A stretch of DNA of 64,000 nt from Nocardia sp. NRRL S-836 (GTDB taxonomy: Bacteria; Actinomycetota; Actinomycetes; Mycobacteriales; Pseudonocardiaceae): assembly GCF_001279525.1 (NCBI RefSeq), contig NZ_LGDY01000124.1, forward strand, positions 106,646-170,645, read 5' to 3'. Made by a program: the position numbers and the translations under genes. The notes under the pieces are model-generated. The model saw nothing but the letters and a program-made list of their open reading frames with translations, did no database searches and was not told the DNA's origin. Below are positions 43,592 through 52,926 of this stretch, piece after piece. Every line of letters begins with the position of its first letter. Positions within the stretch are counted from its first letter, which is position 1.

Positions 43592-44671
43592 ATGGGGCGT
43601 CATACGCTCATGCCTGCATTGCTGGCCGCGGTTCTCGCGGCCGGCGTCGTCACCACCGTCCACACCGCTCCCGCGTTCGCGAGCTCGGCGGCCGTCAGCA
43701 CGACGACCGCCGCGCTGGCCGCGTCCATGCGCGAGACGGTGTTCCAGATGTCGTTCAACCAGGCCCTGCAGTCCGAGATCCGCGACGCCGCGTACGTGGC
43801 CGTCGTCGCCAACGACGAGGCCAAGATCCGCGAGTTCGTGCTCGTCGGCTACCACAGGGCGAAAGACCGCGCCACCCAACGGGAAACCCTCAACACCGCC
43901 GTCATCCGGGAGATCAACCGGACCGCGATCCCCGGCAGCGAGGTGCAGGGCTCGTCGGAGAGCGCGCTGCGTTCCTCTTTCAACGCCCAGGAAACGTACG
44001 TCCACAGTGGATACGACCGCGCCGTGGAGCTCGACCGCGTCCACGACAACAAGCGGCAGGAACGGTTGGCGCGCCTGGCCGCGGAGGACCGCGCCTACGT
44101 GACCCACCTGGCCGCCCACGACCCCGGCGCGCAGGTGCGTGCGGCGGCACAGCGCGCCCTCAGCGGTGGTGACGACCGGTCGATCGGCCTGTTCTTCGCC
44201 TACGAGTGGAAGATCGGCGCCGAGCTCGACACCGAGCGGTTCGTCCGCACCACCACCGAGCAGAACCAGGTGTGGCACGACCAGATCGCGCGGCTGACCG
44301 CGTCGGCGCTGGCCGCGGAGGCGGCCGAACGCGAGGCGAGCGGGGAGCTGGCCCGCAAGTACCGGCTGGAGGCCCAGCAGACCTGGGAGCAGGTCGACCG
44401 CGAGGCCGGTCAGTCCTCTGTGGACTGGCTGGCGGAGAAGACGAAGGCGGACGCCCAGGCGGCCATGTGGGCGGAGGTCGCCGAGTACGCCCGCGCCGCG
44501 CAGTCCGAACAGGACTGGCTGGCGGTCCTGGAGCAGGCCAACAGCGGCCGCATCACGTGGGAGGAGGCGGCCGGCAAGGCCCGCGACTCCGCGGCCCACT
44601 GGCTGGCCGTCGCCGAACAAGCTCGTAAGGCGGCGAAGGACGCTGCCAACCGCGATCTGGGGGATCGCTGA
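43592..44671 (+). CDS. Secreted ALF-repeat protein
   Basis: 359 residues from the ATG at 43592, preceded by GGGGGGA. Sec signal ends APAFAS. The mature part is entirely alpha-helical: ALF repeats (DAAYVAVVANDEAKIREFVLVGY, VRAAAQRALSGGDDRSI) followed by a coiled-coil C-terminus rich in Ala, Glu and Gln. No catalytic domain. It ends 4 nt before the giant toxin gene, with which it shares the ALF architecture, so it is probably a delivery or structural companion. Confidence 0.82.
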   Translation: MGRHTLMPALLAAVLAAGVVTTVHTAPAFASSAAVSTTTAALAASMRETVFQMSFNQALQSEIRDAAYVAVVANDEAKIREFVLVGYHRAKDRATQRETLNTAVIREINRTAIPGSEVQGSSESALRSSFNAQETYVHSGYDRAVELDRVHDNKRQERLARLAAEDRAYVTHLAAHDPGAQVRAAAQRALSGGDDRSIGLFFAYEWKIGAELDTERFVRTTTEQNQVWHDQIARLTASALAAEAAEREASGELARKYRLEAQQTWEQVDREAGQSSVDWLAEKTKADAQAAMWAEVAEYARAAQSEQDWLAVLEQANSGRITWEEAAGKARDSAAHWLAVAEQARKAAKDAANRDLGDR

Positions 44672-44675
44672 CACC

Positions 44676-47600
44676 ATGAAAAGAAGATCATCAGGCGCCA
44701 CCTCGGTGTGGCGCAGATCAGTCGTGCCCATTTCCGCGGCACTCGTGCTCACCCTCTTCGGCGGGACCGTGCACGCGACCGCCGCGCCACAACCGGTTCC
44801 CGTGCTCCAGGCCGCGGCCCAGGACCCTCCTCCGCAGGAGGTGGACGACGAGTACGAGTTCTACAAGATGCTCGTCACCGACATCTCCGAGCACGCGGAG
44901 GACGTCGAGGTGCGCGACGCGGCGAAAGCGGCGTTGGCGGTCAACACCAAGGAAAAGCTGGTCTGGTTCCTCGACCACGGTCAGGCGGAGGCGCAGGCCC
45001 GTGCCGACGAGCGCAAGCGCGTCGAGAAGGCGGAGAACCGCCGCAAGGTCGAGGGCTGGGCGGCCAGCGGCGGCCCGAACGTCCGTGCGGGGGCGCAGGC
45101 CGCACTGACGGCCGGTGACCAGGCGATCGCGGACTTCGTCGCCTACGGCTACGAGATCGCGCTGAAGCGGGACAAGCAGCAGGCCGAGGACGACAAGGCC
45201 GAGCAGGACCGCATCATCGCCCGCGTCCGCGACATGGTCGCCATGGGCGGCCCGCAGGTGAAGATCGAGGGCGAGGGCGCCCTCGCGAGCAAGGACTACG
45301 CGCGGATCCGCCAGTTCTACCTCGTGGGCTACCACGAGGCGAACCAGCGCGACCACGACATGCGCGCGGTCATCCAGAAAGCCTTGGAGGACCGCAACAA
45401 GGCGATCACCGAGCTCGACCAGGCCGCCCGCCGCAGCGAGGCGGCGGCGAGCGCACGGGCCGAGATCATGCGGGCCAACATCGACGCGGTCAAGCACCTC
45501 GAAGACGTCACGTTCGCCATGAAGCGCGCCGTGGAGGCCGCTCACAGGGCGGACCAGATCTACCGCGACGACAAGCCCGGCCGTGAACACGGCCAGCTCG
45601 GCCGCAACGAGCTGCTCGACGTCGAACGCGCCAACGCGGCGCGGGAGTCCGAGGCAGCCGACCGCATCGCGCTGGCGTCCGCCGAAACCAACACGCGGGC
45701 ACGCAACGCCGCCCAGCGGCTGGTGGACACCGGCTCGACCGACGGCCTGGACTGGGCCAAGGTCACCATCGGCCTCGGCAACGCCGTCGACGCCGCCGCG
45801 CTCGCCGCCGAGACGTCGATGCACGCGGCCACGGCCACGCTGGCCGACAGCCGTGCGCTCGACGCCGACCGCAACGCCCAGGAGCACGCCAACAACGCGG
45901 CGAAGTACCGCGCGGAGGCCGAACGCCAGGCGGCCAGGGCGGCCGAGCTGGCCGAGGCGGCGAAGAAGCAGCAGGACATCGCGATCGCCGCGCGCAACCG
46001 TGCGGAACAGCAGAAGAACATCGCGAACGCGAAGGCCGCGGAGGCCCAGCGGCACGCCACGGCCGCCCGCAACCACCGGATCAATGCGCAGGGCGCCGCA
46101 CGCAACGCGGCCGTCTCGGCGAACGCGGCCTACGCCGCGAACGCCGAGGCCACGCGCCTGGCCGGCGAGCACGACGCCGCGGTGGACAAGGTGCGCTCGA
46201 TCCAGACCCAGGTCCAGGTGATCGAGCTGGTGCACAACGCCAACATGATCGGCCTGGAGCGGCTGGAGCTGCAGCTCCGCGACCGCGAGCAGGCCGCGAG
46301 GGAACGCGGCGAGAACGTCGAGGAGGTCACCAGGGAGATCCGCGGCCAGGTCGACGTGGCCCGCGGTGCCGCGAACGAGTCGGCGGGCTGGGCCTCGGCC
46401 GCGGCGGCGTCGGCACAGGCCGCACAGGCAGCGGCTCAGCGGGCTGCGGCAGCCGCCCAGGCCGCTCGTGCCGCGGCGAACGCGGCGACCACGGAAGCCG
46501 TGACCGCACGCCGGGCCGCCGACGAGGCGCACCGGATCACGCTGGAGGCGGTCAACGTGGCGCTGGGCGCCAAGGCGTCCGCCGAGATGACCCAGCAGGA
46601 GGCGGAAGCCTCGGTGCGCGAGGCGAACCAGGCCGTCTTCCAGTCGGTGGTCGCCGACCGTGCGGCGTCGGCGGCAGCCGCGTCCGCCACGCTCGTGATC
46701 GACGCGTCACGAGCCGTCGACGCGATCCTCAAGCCGTACGCGGCACTCAACGCCGACGCGCGCAGGGCGTTGCAGGTCGTCGCCGACGCACTGCTCATCA
46801 GCGAGGAGCAGTCCCGGCAGGCCAGGGAGAAGGCCGCCGAGGCAGCGCAGGCGGCGATCAGGGCGTCCAAGGCGGCCGACGACGCCGTGGCGGACGTGAA
46901 ACCCGCGTACGAGGCGGCCGCCCGTGCCGCCGAGTCCGCGAACCAGGCCGCGCAGTACGCCCAGGTGGCGAACGACGCGGCGAACCAGGCCGTGCAGCAC
47001 GCCCAGGCGGCACACGGCGCGGCCGGCACCGCGAGCCAGTGGTCGAACAACGCCCAGCAGGACGCCGTGATCGCGGGCAACGCGGCCGCGGCCGCGAGCG
47101 CTTCGGCCGCGAGCGCGGACCGGGCGGCGGCCGCGACCGAGCAGATCTACACCATGGCCAGGGCCAACGCCGACAAGGTGCAGGAGTTCATCCAGTCGGT
47201 CGCCGACCGCATCCAGGACGTCCACGAGTACCGCGTCCGGCTCGACATGGCCGAGCAGATCGCGCGGGAGGAGGCCGCGAAGAAGGCCGCCGAGCTCAAC
47301 GGGGAGTTCGCCAGGGGCATCCTCACGCTCGACCAGTGCCTCAAGCAGGGCAACTTCGAGGCCTGCAAGCGCGCGGCCAACAAGGTCGAGGAGGCGGCCA
47401 GGAGCGGTCTCAAGGCCTACACGGACGCGGCGGTCGACTCCATGGTCACCGGCGCCCGGTGCGCCGCCGGTGACCAGGCCGCCTGCCAGTTGATGCGCGA
47501 CGGCAAGGACAAGCTGACGCTGCTGTACAAGCAGATCGGCCAGGGCATCGTCGAGGGCGCCACCGGTGCGCTGGACGGCCTGCTCACCGGTCTGGACTGC

Positions 47601-48980
47601 ATCGGTGGCACGGTCTTCGGCGACTTCTCCTCGTGCAAGCAGATCTGGGACGGCCTGGTCTACACGGTCCAGAACCCGTACACGCTGATCCACCTGGAGG
47701 AGTGGCACGACAACCCCGCGAAGGCCTTCGGCCTGACGATCTGGGACCTGTCGTTCGGTGCGGTGAGCGCCGCGGCCAGCGGCGGTACCGGCGCGTTGAC
47801 CAGAACGCTCGGCCTGATGAGGAACGCGCTTGCCAGGGGCACCGGCAAGATCCTCAACAACCTCGCCGAGCTGAGGGGCTTCCTGGTCAAGCTGGACGAC
47901 GCCCTGCCGGGCAAGCTCCCCGGTGCGGTCGGCGAGATCCTCAGCCCTCAGGTCCGCATCGAAGGCACCGTCGGCAAGCTCGACAACGCGGTGGTCGTCG
48001 TCGACGGCCGGCTCTACCGCATGGAGTCGTACTCCCGGCAGCTGGAGGGCGACCTCACCAGGATCGAGGGCGCGACGGTGCGCGTCGAGGGCGGCAAGCT
48101 CCAGATCGAGAACGGTCTCGCCAAGCTCGAGGACGCGAAGTTCAAGATCGAGCCGCCGGCGCAACCGGACCCGAACCTCCCGCACAGGTACGACACGCCC
48201 CAGGTCGTGGACGGTCAGTACCGGCACGACATCGGTGACCTCGAGGTCCGGATCGACGCGGACGACTACGCCCACGCGCAAAGTCTGTACAACGCGGGGA
48301 AGAACGCGGCGCCGGACATCACCAAGCACGTCGACGAGGTCGCGGACACCCTGCACGTCGAGCGCCCCAAGGGGAACGAGGTCAAGGGCACCGGGTCGTT
48401 CATGCGCAAGTACTTCGAGGAGATGTGGGACGGGAACGGCACGAAGAAGCCCCGTGCGGACATCGAACGGAAGATGAACGACTCGGTCCGGTACACCTAC
48501 GTGGTCTCCGCCGAGAAGTACGCCGACGGTGTCAAGGACGTGATCTCCGCACTGGAGCGCCTCGGGTACCAGAAGAAGATCCTCAAGAACTTCTGGAAGA
48601 GGTCGGAGACGCCCAAGTTCGACGAGTTCGGCAACCCGCTGGGCAGCTACCCCGGGATCAACATGACCTTCAGGTCACCGACCGGGCAGCTGTTCGAGGT
48701 CCAGATCCACACGCCGGAGAGCTACGGGGCGAAGAAGCTCGAAGAGCCGAACTACGAGCAGCGCAGGGTGATCCGGGCGAGCACCGACGCGATCAAGAAC
48801 GCGGCCCGGCGCGAGGGCAGAAATCCTGACAACGGGGAGCTCACCGCGATGGAGGTCGCGGAGATCAACCGGCTGAAGTACCTGAACGTGTACTACAACT
48901 TCAAGTCGGCCGAGATCTTCGACAGCGTCACTCCTCCGGAGGGAGCGACCCGCATCGAGGAGTTCGACCTCACGAAGTGA
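44676..48980 (+). CDS. Secreted ALF-repeat polymorphic toxin with RelA/SpoT-type C-terminal domain
   Basis: 1434 residues. N-terminal signal (VPISAALVLTLFGGTVHATA); ALF repeats (~60-230) with FVAYGYEIALKRD-type units; a long Ala-rich coiled coil (~250-880); a Cys-containing transition with Gly/Ala helices (~900-1080); then a C-terminal toxin module (~1190-1380). The module matches alarmone synthetases: KGTGSFMRK (ATP site, ~1236), NDSVRYTYV (~1267), YPGINMTF, and FEVQIHT (~1340), where the Glu and Gln are expected to be catalytic. Such domains make (p)ppGpp or (p)ppApp, or pyrophosphorylate tRNA. Modular architecture fits polymorphic toxins. A likely immunity gene follows. Confidence 0.88.
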   Translation: MKRRSSGATSVWRRSVVPISAALVLTLFGGTVHATAAPQPVPVLQAAAQDPPPQEVDDEYEFYKMLVTDISEHAEDVEVRDAAKAALAVNTKEKLVWFLDHGQAEAQARADERKRVEKAENRRKVEGWAASGGPNVRAGAQAALTAGDQAIADFVAYGYEIALKRDKQQAEDDKAEQDRIIARVRDMVAMGGPQVKIEGEGALASKDYARIRQFYLVGYHEANQRDHDMRAVIQKALEDRNKAITELDQAARRSEAAASARAEIMRANIDAVKHLEDVTFAMKRAVEAAHRADQIYRDDKPGREHGQLGRNELLDVERANAARESEAADRIALASAETNTRARNAAQRLVDTGSTDGLDWAKVTIGLGNAVDAAALAAETSMHAATATLADSRALDADRNAQEHANNAAKYRAEAERQAARAAELAEAAKKQQDIAIAARNRAEQQKNIANAKAAEAQRHATAARNHRINAQGAARNAAVSANAAYAANAEATRLAGEHDAAVDKVRSIQTQVQVIELVHNANMIGLERLELQLRDREQAARERGENVEEVTREIRGQVDVARGAANESAGWASAAAASAQAAQAAAQRAAAAAQAARAAANAATTEAVTARRAADEAHRITLEAVNVALGAKASAEMTQQEAEASVREANQAVFQSVVADRAASAAAASATLVIDASRAVDAILKPYAALNADARRALQVVADALLISEEQSRQAREKAAEAAQAAIRASKAADDAVADVKPAYEAAARAAESANQAAQYAQVANDAANQAVQHAQAAHGAAGTASQWSNNAQQDAVIAGNAAAAASASAASADRAAAATEQIYTMARANADKVQEFIQSVADRIQDVHEYRVRLDMAEQIAREEAAKKAAELNGEFARGILTLDQCLKQGNFEACKRAANKVEEAARSGLKAYTDAAVDSMVTGARCAAGDQAACQLMRDGKDKLTLLYKQIGQGIVEGATGALDGLLTGLDCIGGTVFGDFSSCKQIWDGLVYTVQNPYTLIHLEEWHDNPAKAFGLTIWDLSFGAVSAAASGGTGALTRTLGLMRNALARGTGKILNNLAELRGFLVKLDDALPGKLPGAVGEILSPQVRIEGTVGKLDNAVVVVDGRLYRMESYSRQLEGDLTRIEGATVRVEGGKLQIENGLAKLEDAKFKIEPPAQPDPNLPHRYDTPQVVDGQYRHDIGDLEVRIDADDYAHAQSLYNAGKNAAPDITKHVDEVADTLHVERPKGNEVKGTGSFMRKYFEEMWDGNGTKKPRADIERKMNDSVRYTYVVSAEKYADGVKDVISALERLGYQKKILKNFWKRSETPKFDEFGNPLGSYPGINMTFRSPTGQLFEVQIHTPESYGAKKLEEPNYEQRRVIRASTDAIKNAARREGRNPDNGELTAMEVAEINRLKYLNVYYNFKSAEIFDSVTPPEGATRIEEFDLTK

Positions 48981-48987
48981 ACACCGG

Positions 48988-49018
48988 ACGCGGCCCCTCG
49001 TACGGCGAGGGGCCGCGT
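48988..49018 (+). promoter_or_regulatory. Strong hairpin between toxin and immunity gene
   Basis: A perfect 13-bp stem (ACGCGGCCCCTCG and complement) with a 5-nt loop, 8 nt past the toxin stop. No U-tract. It may attenuate transcription, protect the mRNA 3' end or block ribosomes, so that immunity is uncoupled from the toxin. Confidence 0.75.
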
Positions 49019-49045
49019 CTCCACAGATGGAACGAGGTTGGACTG

Positions 49046-49570
49046 GTGCAGCAGTACGAGTACTTCGCCGTCGTCACACCGGCACGTCCGCGGCCGGAGG
49101 ACCCGGCGATCATGCTCCGCCGGTGGGTGGACGAGAACGGGCAGGTGCGTGAGGAGTCGTTCACCACCCGGCTGACCGGGGCGGCCTGGGCGCCCAGCAC
49201 GGTGTTGTCCAACCCGGCGGTCAGCAGCTCCGACGTGCACCGGGTGGACGAGCGGGCAGCGGTGCGGTACGAGAACGCGTTGCGCGGCCAGCTGAGCCGG
49301 GGTGAGACCTACGACGGCCGGCCGTACTCCTACCTCGCCTGGCTGGACGGATCCACTGTGGACGACCCCACCGGGGTGCTCCGCACGTGGACCACCGAGC
49401 ACGGGGGCGAAGGTGAGCAGCGGTACCTCCCCGGCACGGGCTGGCGGGACAGCTACGTCCGCGAGGACTGGCGTCGCGGGCGCTACGACGGCACGTTCGA
49501 GCCGATCGACAAGGCCACCGCCGACAAGATCGTCGAACGCTGGGAGCAGCGCCGCACCGAGCAGGGCTGA
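49046..49570 (+). CDS. Putative immunity protein with internal duplication
   Basis: 174 residues, small, acidic, cytosolic (no signal), immediately downstream of the toxin gene: the expected site and size of an immunity protein. Two homologous halves are visible: YEYFAVVTPARPRPEDPAIM with LRRWVDENGQ, and YSYLAWLDGSTVDDPTGVL with RTWTTEHGG. No HD hydrolase motif, so it would act by binding rather than by degrading alarmone. GTG at 49046 is preferred because the alternative at 48977 would include the hairpin. Function inferred from position. Confidence 0.72.
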   Translation: MQQYEYFAVVTPARPRPEDPAIMLRRWVDENGQVREESFTTRLTGAAWAPSTVLSNPAVSSSDVHRVDERAAVRYENALRGQLSRGETYDGRPYSYLAWLDGSTVDDPTGVLRTWTTEHGGEGEQRYLPGTGWRDSYVREDWRRGRYDGTFEPIDKATADKIVERWEQRRTEQG

Positions 49571-49571
49571 C

Positions 49572-52500
49572 TCAGCGGAAGTCCCGTGACCGCGAGGGGA
49601 TGCGCAGGTCGAGGTGCTGGAGCCGGTCGGCCAGCAGGCTGACCACGCCGTCGGCCGACTCGACGGTGCCGCGCACCAGCATCGCACCGCTGCTGCGCGC
49701 GATCCGCCGGTAGCGCGCCCACAACCCGGGCGAGCACACGACGTTCACCATCCCGGTCTCGTCCTCGATGTTGAGGAACGTGACCCCGCCCGCCGTCGCC
49801 GGTCGTTGCCGGTGGGTGACCGCGCCGCCGATGAGGACGCGGGTGCCGGGTTCGACGTCGGCGAGCGACGCGGTGGTCAGTGCGCCCATCGCGTCCAGTT
49901 TGGACCGGACGAACTGGGTCGGGAAGCTGTCCGGGGACAGGCCCGTGGCCCAGACGTCGGCCACCGCCAGCTCCACCTCGTCCATGCCGGGCAACGCCGG
50001 CGCGTCGACGCCGGTCACGGTGCCGGGCAGGCGGTCGGGGCGGATCGCGGCCACCGCACCGGCGGCCCACAGGGCCTCGCGGCGTTCCAGGCCGAAGCAC
50101 GCGAACGCGCCCGCCGTGGCCAGTGCCTCGACCTGGGCGGTGGTGAGCTGCACCCGTGAGCCGAAGTCCTCCATGTCGCGGAACGGTTGTGCCGCAACGA
50201 TCCGCTCGGCGTCCGCCTGGCCGACGCCGCGGACGGCGGCGAGGCCCATGCGGACGGCGTTCACGCCGCCCTCCAGCGGTTCCAGCGTCGCGTGCGGCAG
50301 AGAAGCGTTGACGCACGGGCCGTGCACGGTCACGCCGTGGCGGCGGGCGTCGATGACCAGTGACTGCGGGGAGTAGAAGCCCATCGGCTGCGCGCGCAGC
50401 AGTGCGGCGCAGAACGCGGCCGGGTAGTAGAGCTTGAACCAGGCGCTCACGAAGACGAGGTGCGCGAACGACAGCGCGTGCGACTCGGGGAAGCCGAAGT
50501 TGGCGAACGCCAGCAGTTTCGCGTAGATCCGGCCGGCCAGCTCCTCGCCGATGCCGTTCGCGGCGCAGCCCTCGTAGAAGCGGTCGCGCAGGCGTTCCAT
50601 CCGCGCGGTCGAGCGTTTGGCGCCCATCGCGCGGCGCAGCTCGTCGGCCTCGGCGGCGGTGAAGCCGGCGACGTCGACGGCGATCTGCATGAGCTGTTCC
50701 TGGAACAACGGCACGCCGTAGGTCTTCTTCAGCGCGTTCTCCAGCAGCGGGTGGTCGTAGTCCCACTCCTCGACCTTGTTGCGGCGCCGGATGTACGGGT
50801 GCACCGAGCCGCCCTGGATCGGGCCCGGCCTGATCAGCGCGACCTCGACGACCAGGTCGTAGAACTCGCGCGGTTTCAGGCGCGGCAGCGTCGCCATCTG
50901 TGCGCGGCTCTCCACCTGGAACACCCCGACGGAGTCGGCCTTCTGCAACATCTCGTAGACGCGCTGGTCGTTCAGGTCGAGCCGGCCGATGTCGACGTCG
51001 ACGCCTTCGTGCTCGCGCACGAGGTCGATGGCGTAGTGCAGCGCGGAGAGCATGCCGAGGCCGAGCAGGTCGAACTTCACCAGGCCGATGGACGCGCAGT
51101 CGTCCTTGTCCCACTGCAGCACCGTGCGGCCGGCCATGCGCGCCTTCTCCACCGGGCACACCTCGCTGACCGCGCGGTCGCAGATCACCATGCCGCCGGA
51201 GTGGATGCCGAGGTGGCGCGGGAAGTTCTCCAGCTGTGCGGAGAGCTCCAGCACCGGGCGGGGGATGTCGCAGTCGTCGGTGGTGGTCCGCAACGGGCCC
51301 CAGCGGTCTATCTGCTTGCTCCACGCGTCCTGCTGGCCGGGTGAGTGGCCGAGGGCACGGGCCATGTCGCGCACGGCGGAACGGGCGCGGTAGGTGATGA
51401 CGTTCGCGACCTGCGCGGCGTGGCGGCGGCCGTACCTGCGGTAGACGTGCTGGATGACCTCTTCCCTGCGGTCGGACTCGATGTCGACGTCGATGTCGGG
51501 AGGGCCGTCGCGGGCGGGTGCGAGGAAGCGTTCGAAGAGCAGGTCGAAGCTGACCGCGTCGACGTTGGTGATGCCGAGCGCGTAGCAGACCGCGGAGTTC
51601 GCGGCACTGCCCCGGCCCTGGCAGAGGATGTCGTTGGTCTTGCAGAACCGCACGATGTCGTGCACGACGAGGAAGTAGCCGGGAAACCCGAGCTGTTCGA
51701 TGACCCGCAGCTCGTGCTCGATCTGCCGGAACGCCTTCTCGTGGTGGTCGCCGTAGCGCCGCCGTGCTCCCTCCCAGGTGAGCTGACGCAGCCAGCTGAT
51801 CTCGGTGTGGCCGTCCGGCACGTCGAACGGCGGCAGCTGCGGCGCGACCAGCCGCAGGTCGAACGCGAGCTGCATGCCGAGCAACGCGGCGTTGTGCACG
51901 GCACCGGGGAAACGGCGGAACCGGTGCATCATCTCCTCGCCGCTGCGCAGGAACGCGGCCGGTGATGGCGGCAGCCAGCCGGCCATCTCGTCGAGGCTGC
52001 TCCGCGCCCTGACCGCGGCCATCGCGGCGGCGAGCCGGCCGCGGTTCGGGGTCGCGTAGTGCACGGCGTTCGTTGCCACGACCGGGAGTTTGAGGTGCTT
52101 GGCCATCGCGTGCAGCAGGTCGTTGCGCCGGCTGTCCTCGGGCAGGCCGTGGTCGGTGAGCTCGACGTAAACGCGTTCCTTGCCGAAGAGGTCCGTCAGC
52201 CTGACCAGCTCGCGGAACGCCGCCTCCGGCCCCTCCCTGGTGAGCGCGCGGCGCACGGTTCCCTTGCGGCAGCCCGTCAACGCCACCACCTCGCCCCTGG
52301 TGTCGGCCAGCAGCTGGTCGAGGTCGTAGACGGGTTTGCCCTTCTCCGCGTCGTCGTGCAGGTGGCCGGTGGTGAGCGTGCGGCACAGGCGGTGGTAGCC
52401 CTCCTGCCGGCACGCCAGGAGCAGCAGGTGGTCGCCCTCGGGATCGGGTTCGCCGCCGGTGGGCTTGCTCAGGCCGACGCTCAGCTCCGCGCCGAACACC

Positions 52501-52859
52501 GTGTGCACACCGAGTTCCTTGGCGGCCTCGGCGAACCGCACCACGCCGTACATGCCGTCGTGGTCGGTCAACGCGATGGCGTCGAGCTCCAGCTGCTGCG
52601 CCACCTCGACGAGCTCCTCCGGGTGGCTCGCACCGTCGAGCCAGCTGAAGTTCGAATGGCAGTGCAGCTCCGCGTACGGCACGCGGATGCGGGTGGCCCG
52701 GTCGTTCGCGCGCAGCCGGAAGCCCGGCGGCGCGGTGTACCGGTCGCGGCGCCGTGACCAGGCGGGACCGTCGCCGCCGTCGGGTTTCTGCCGGTGGGGC
52801 TTGCCAGAAAGGGCCTGTTCGAGGTCCTTCCAGCGGACCGGCGGGTTATTCCAGCCCAT
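49572..52859 (-). CDS. dnaE2: Error-prone DNA polymerase III alpha (DnaE2)
   Basis: 1095 residues. N-terminal PHP domain (ELHCHSNFSWLDGAS, ALTDHDGMYG), polymerase palm with GRGSAANSAVCYALG and the catalytic PDIDVDIE, the fingers/HhH region, and a C-terminal OB fold (GTRVLIGGAVTHRQRP, LNIEDETG). Translesion polymerase of the SOS mutasome. Follows imuB in the minus direction, with a tiny frame in between. ATG start. Confidence 0.95.
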   Translation of the reverse strand: MGWNNPPVRWKDLEQALSGKPHRQKPDGGDGPAWSRRRDRYTAPPGFRLRANDRATRIRVPYAELHCHSNFSWLDGASHPEELVEVAQQLELDAIALTDHDGMYGVVRFAEAAKELGVHTVFGAELSVGLSKPTGGEPDPEGDHLLLLACRQEGYHRLCRTLTTGHLHDDAEKGKPVYDLDQLLADTRGEVVALTGCRKGTVRRALTREGPEAAFRELVRLTDLFGKERVYVELTDHGLPEDSRRNDLLHAMAKHLKLPVVATNAVHYATPNRGRLAAAMAAVRARSSLDEMAGWLPPSPAAFLRSGEEMMHRFRRFPGAVHNAALLGMQLAFDLRLVAPQLPPFDVPDGHTEISWLRQLTWEGARRRYGDHHEKAFRQIEHELRVIEQLGFPGYFLVVHDIVRFCKTNDILCQGRGSAANSAVCYALGITNVDAVSFDLLFERFLAPARDGPPDIDVDIESDRREEVIQHVYRRYGRRHAAQVANVITYRARSAVRDMARALGHSPGQQDAWSKQIDRWGPLRTTTDDCDIPRPVLELSAQLENFPRHLGIHSGGMVICDRAVSEVCPVEKARMAGRTVLQWDKDDCASIGLVKFDLLGLGMLSALHYAIDLVREHEGVDVDIGRLDLNDQRVYEMLQKADSVGVFQVESRAQMATLPRLKPREFYDLVVEVALIRPGPIQGGSVHPYIRRRNKVEEWDYDHPLLENALKKTYGVPLFQEQLMQIAVDVAGFTAAEADELRRAMGAKRSTARMERLRDRFYEGCAANGIGEELAGRIYAKLLAFANFGFPESHALSFAHLVFVSAWFKLYYPAAFCAALLRAQPMGFYSPQSLVIDARRHGVTVHGPCVNASLPHATLEPLEGGVNAVRMGLAAVRGVGQADAERIVAAQPFRDMEDFGSRVQLTTAQVEALATAGAFACFGLERREALWAAGAVAAIRPDRLPGTVTGVDAPALPGMDEVELAVADVWATGLSPDSFPTQFVRSKLDAMGALTTASLADVEPGTRVLIGGAVTHRQRPATAGGVTFLNIEDETGMVNVVCSPGLWARYRRIARSSGAMLVRGTVESADGVVSLLADRLQHLDLRIPSRSRDFR

Positions 52860-52926
52860 CCGGAGCCCTGCGCGGTGCCGGGATCAGGTTCTCCAGACCC
52901 TCCGGGACCTCGTGGTCGTCGAACAT
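52846..52926 (-). CDS. 26-codon frame linking imuB and dnaE2
   Basis: MFDDHEVPEGLENLIPAPRR and six more residues. Its ATG overlaps the imuB stop (TGATG) and its stop lies inside the dnaE2 5' end, so it could couple translation of the two genes or encode a micro-peptide. Highly acidic start. Not a known protein. Confidence 0.35.
   Translation of the reverse strand: MFDDHEVPEGLENLIPAPRRAPDGLE

Noticed and set aside
44718..46532. 604-codon minus frame opposite the toxin gene
   Set aside because: Shadow of the Ala-rich coiled coil; Leu/Val/Arg/Asp bias without motifs.
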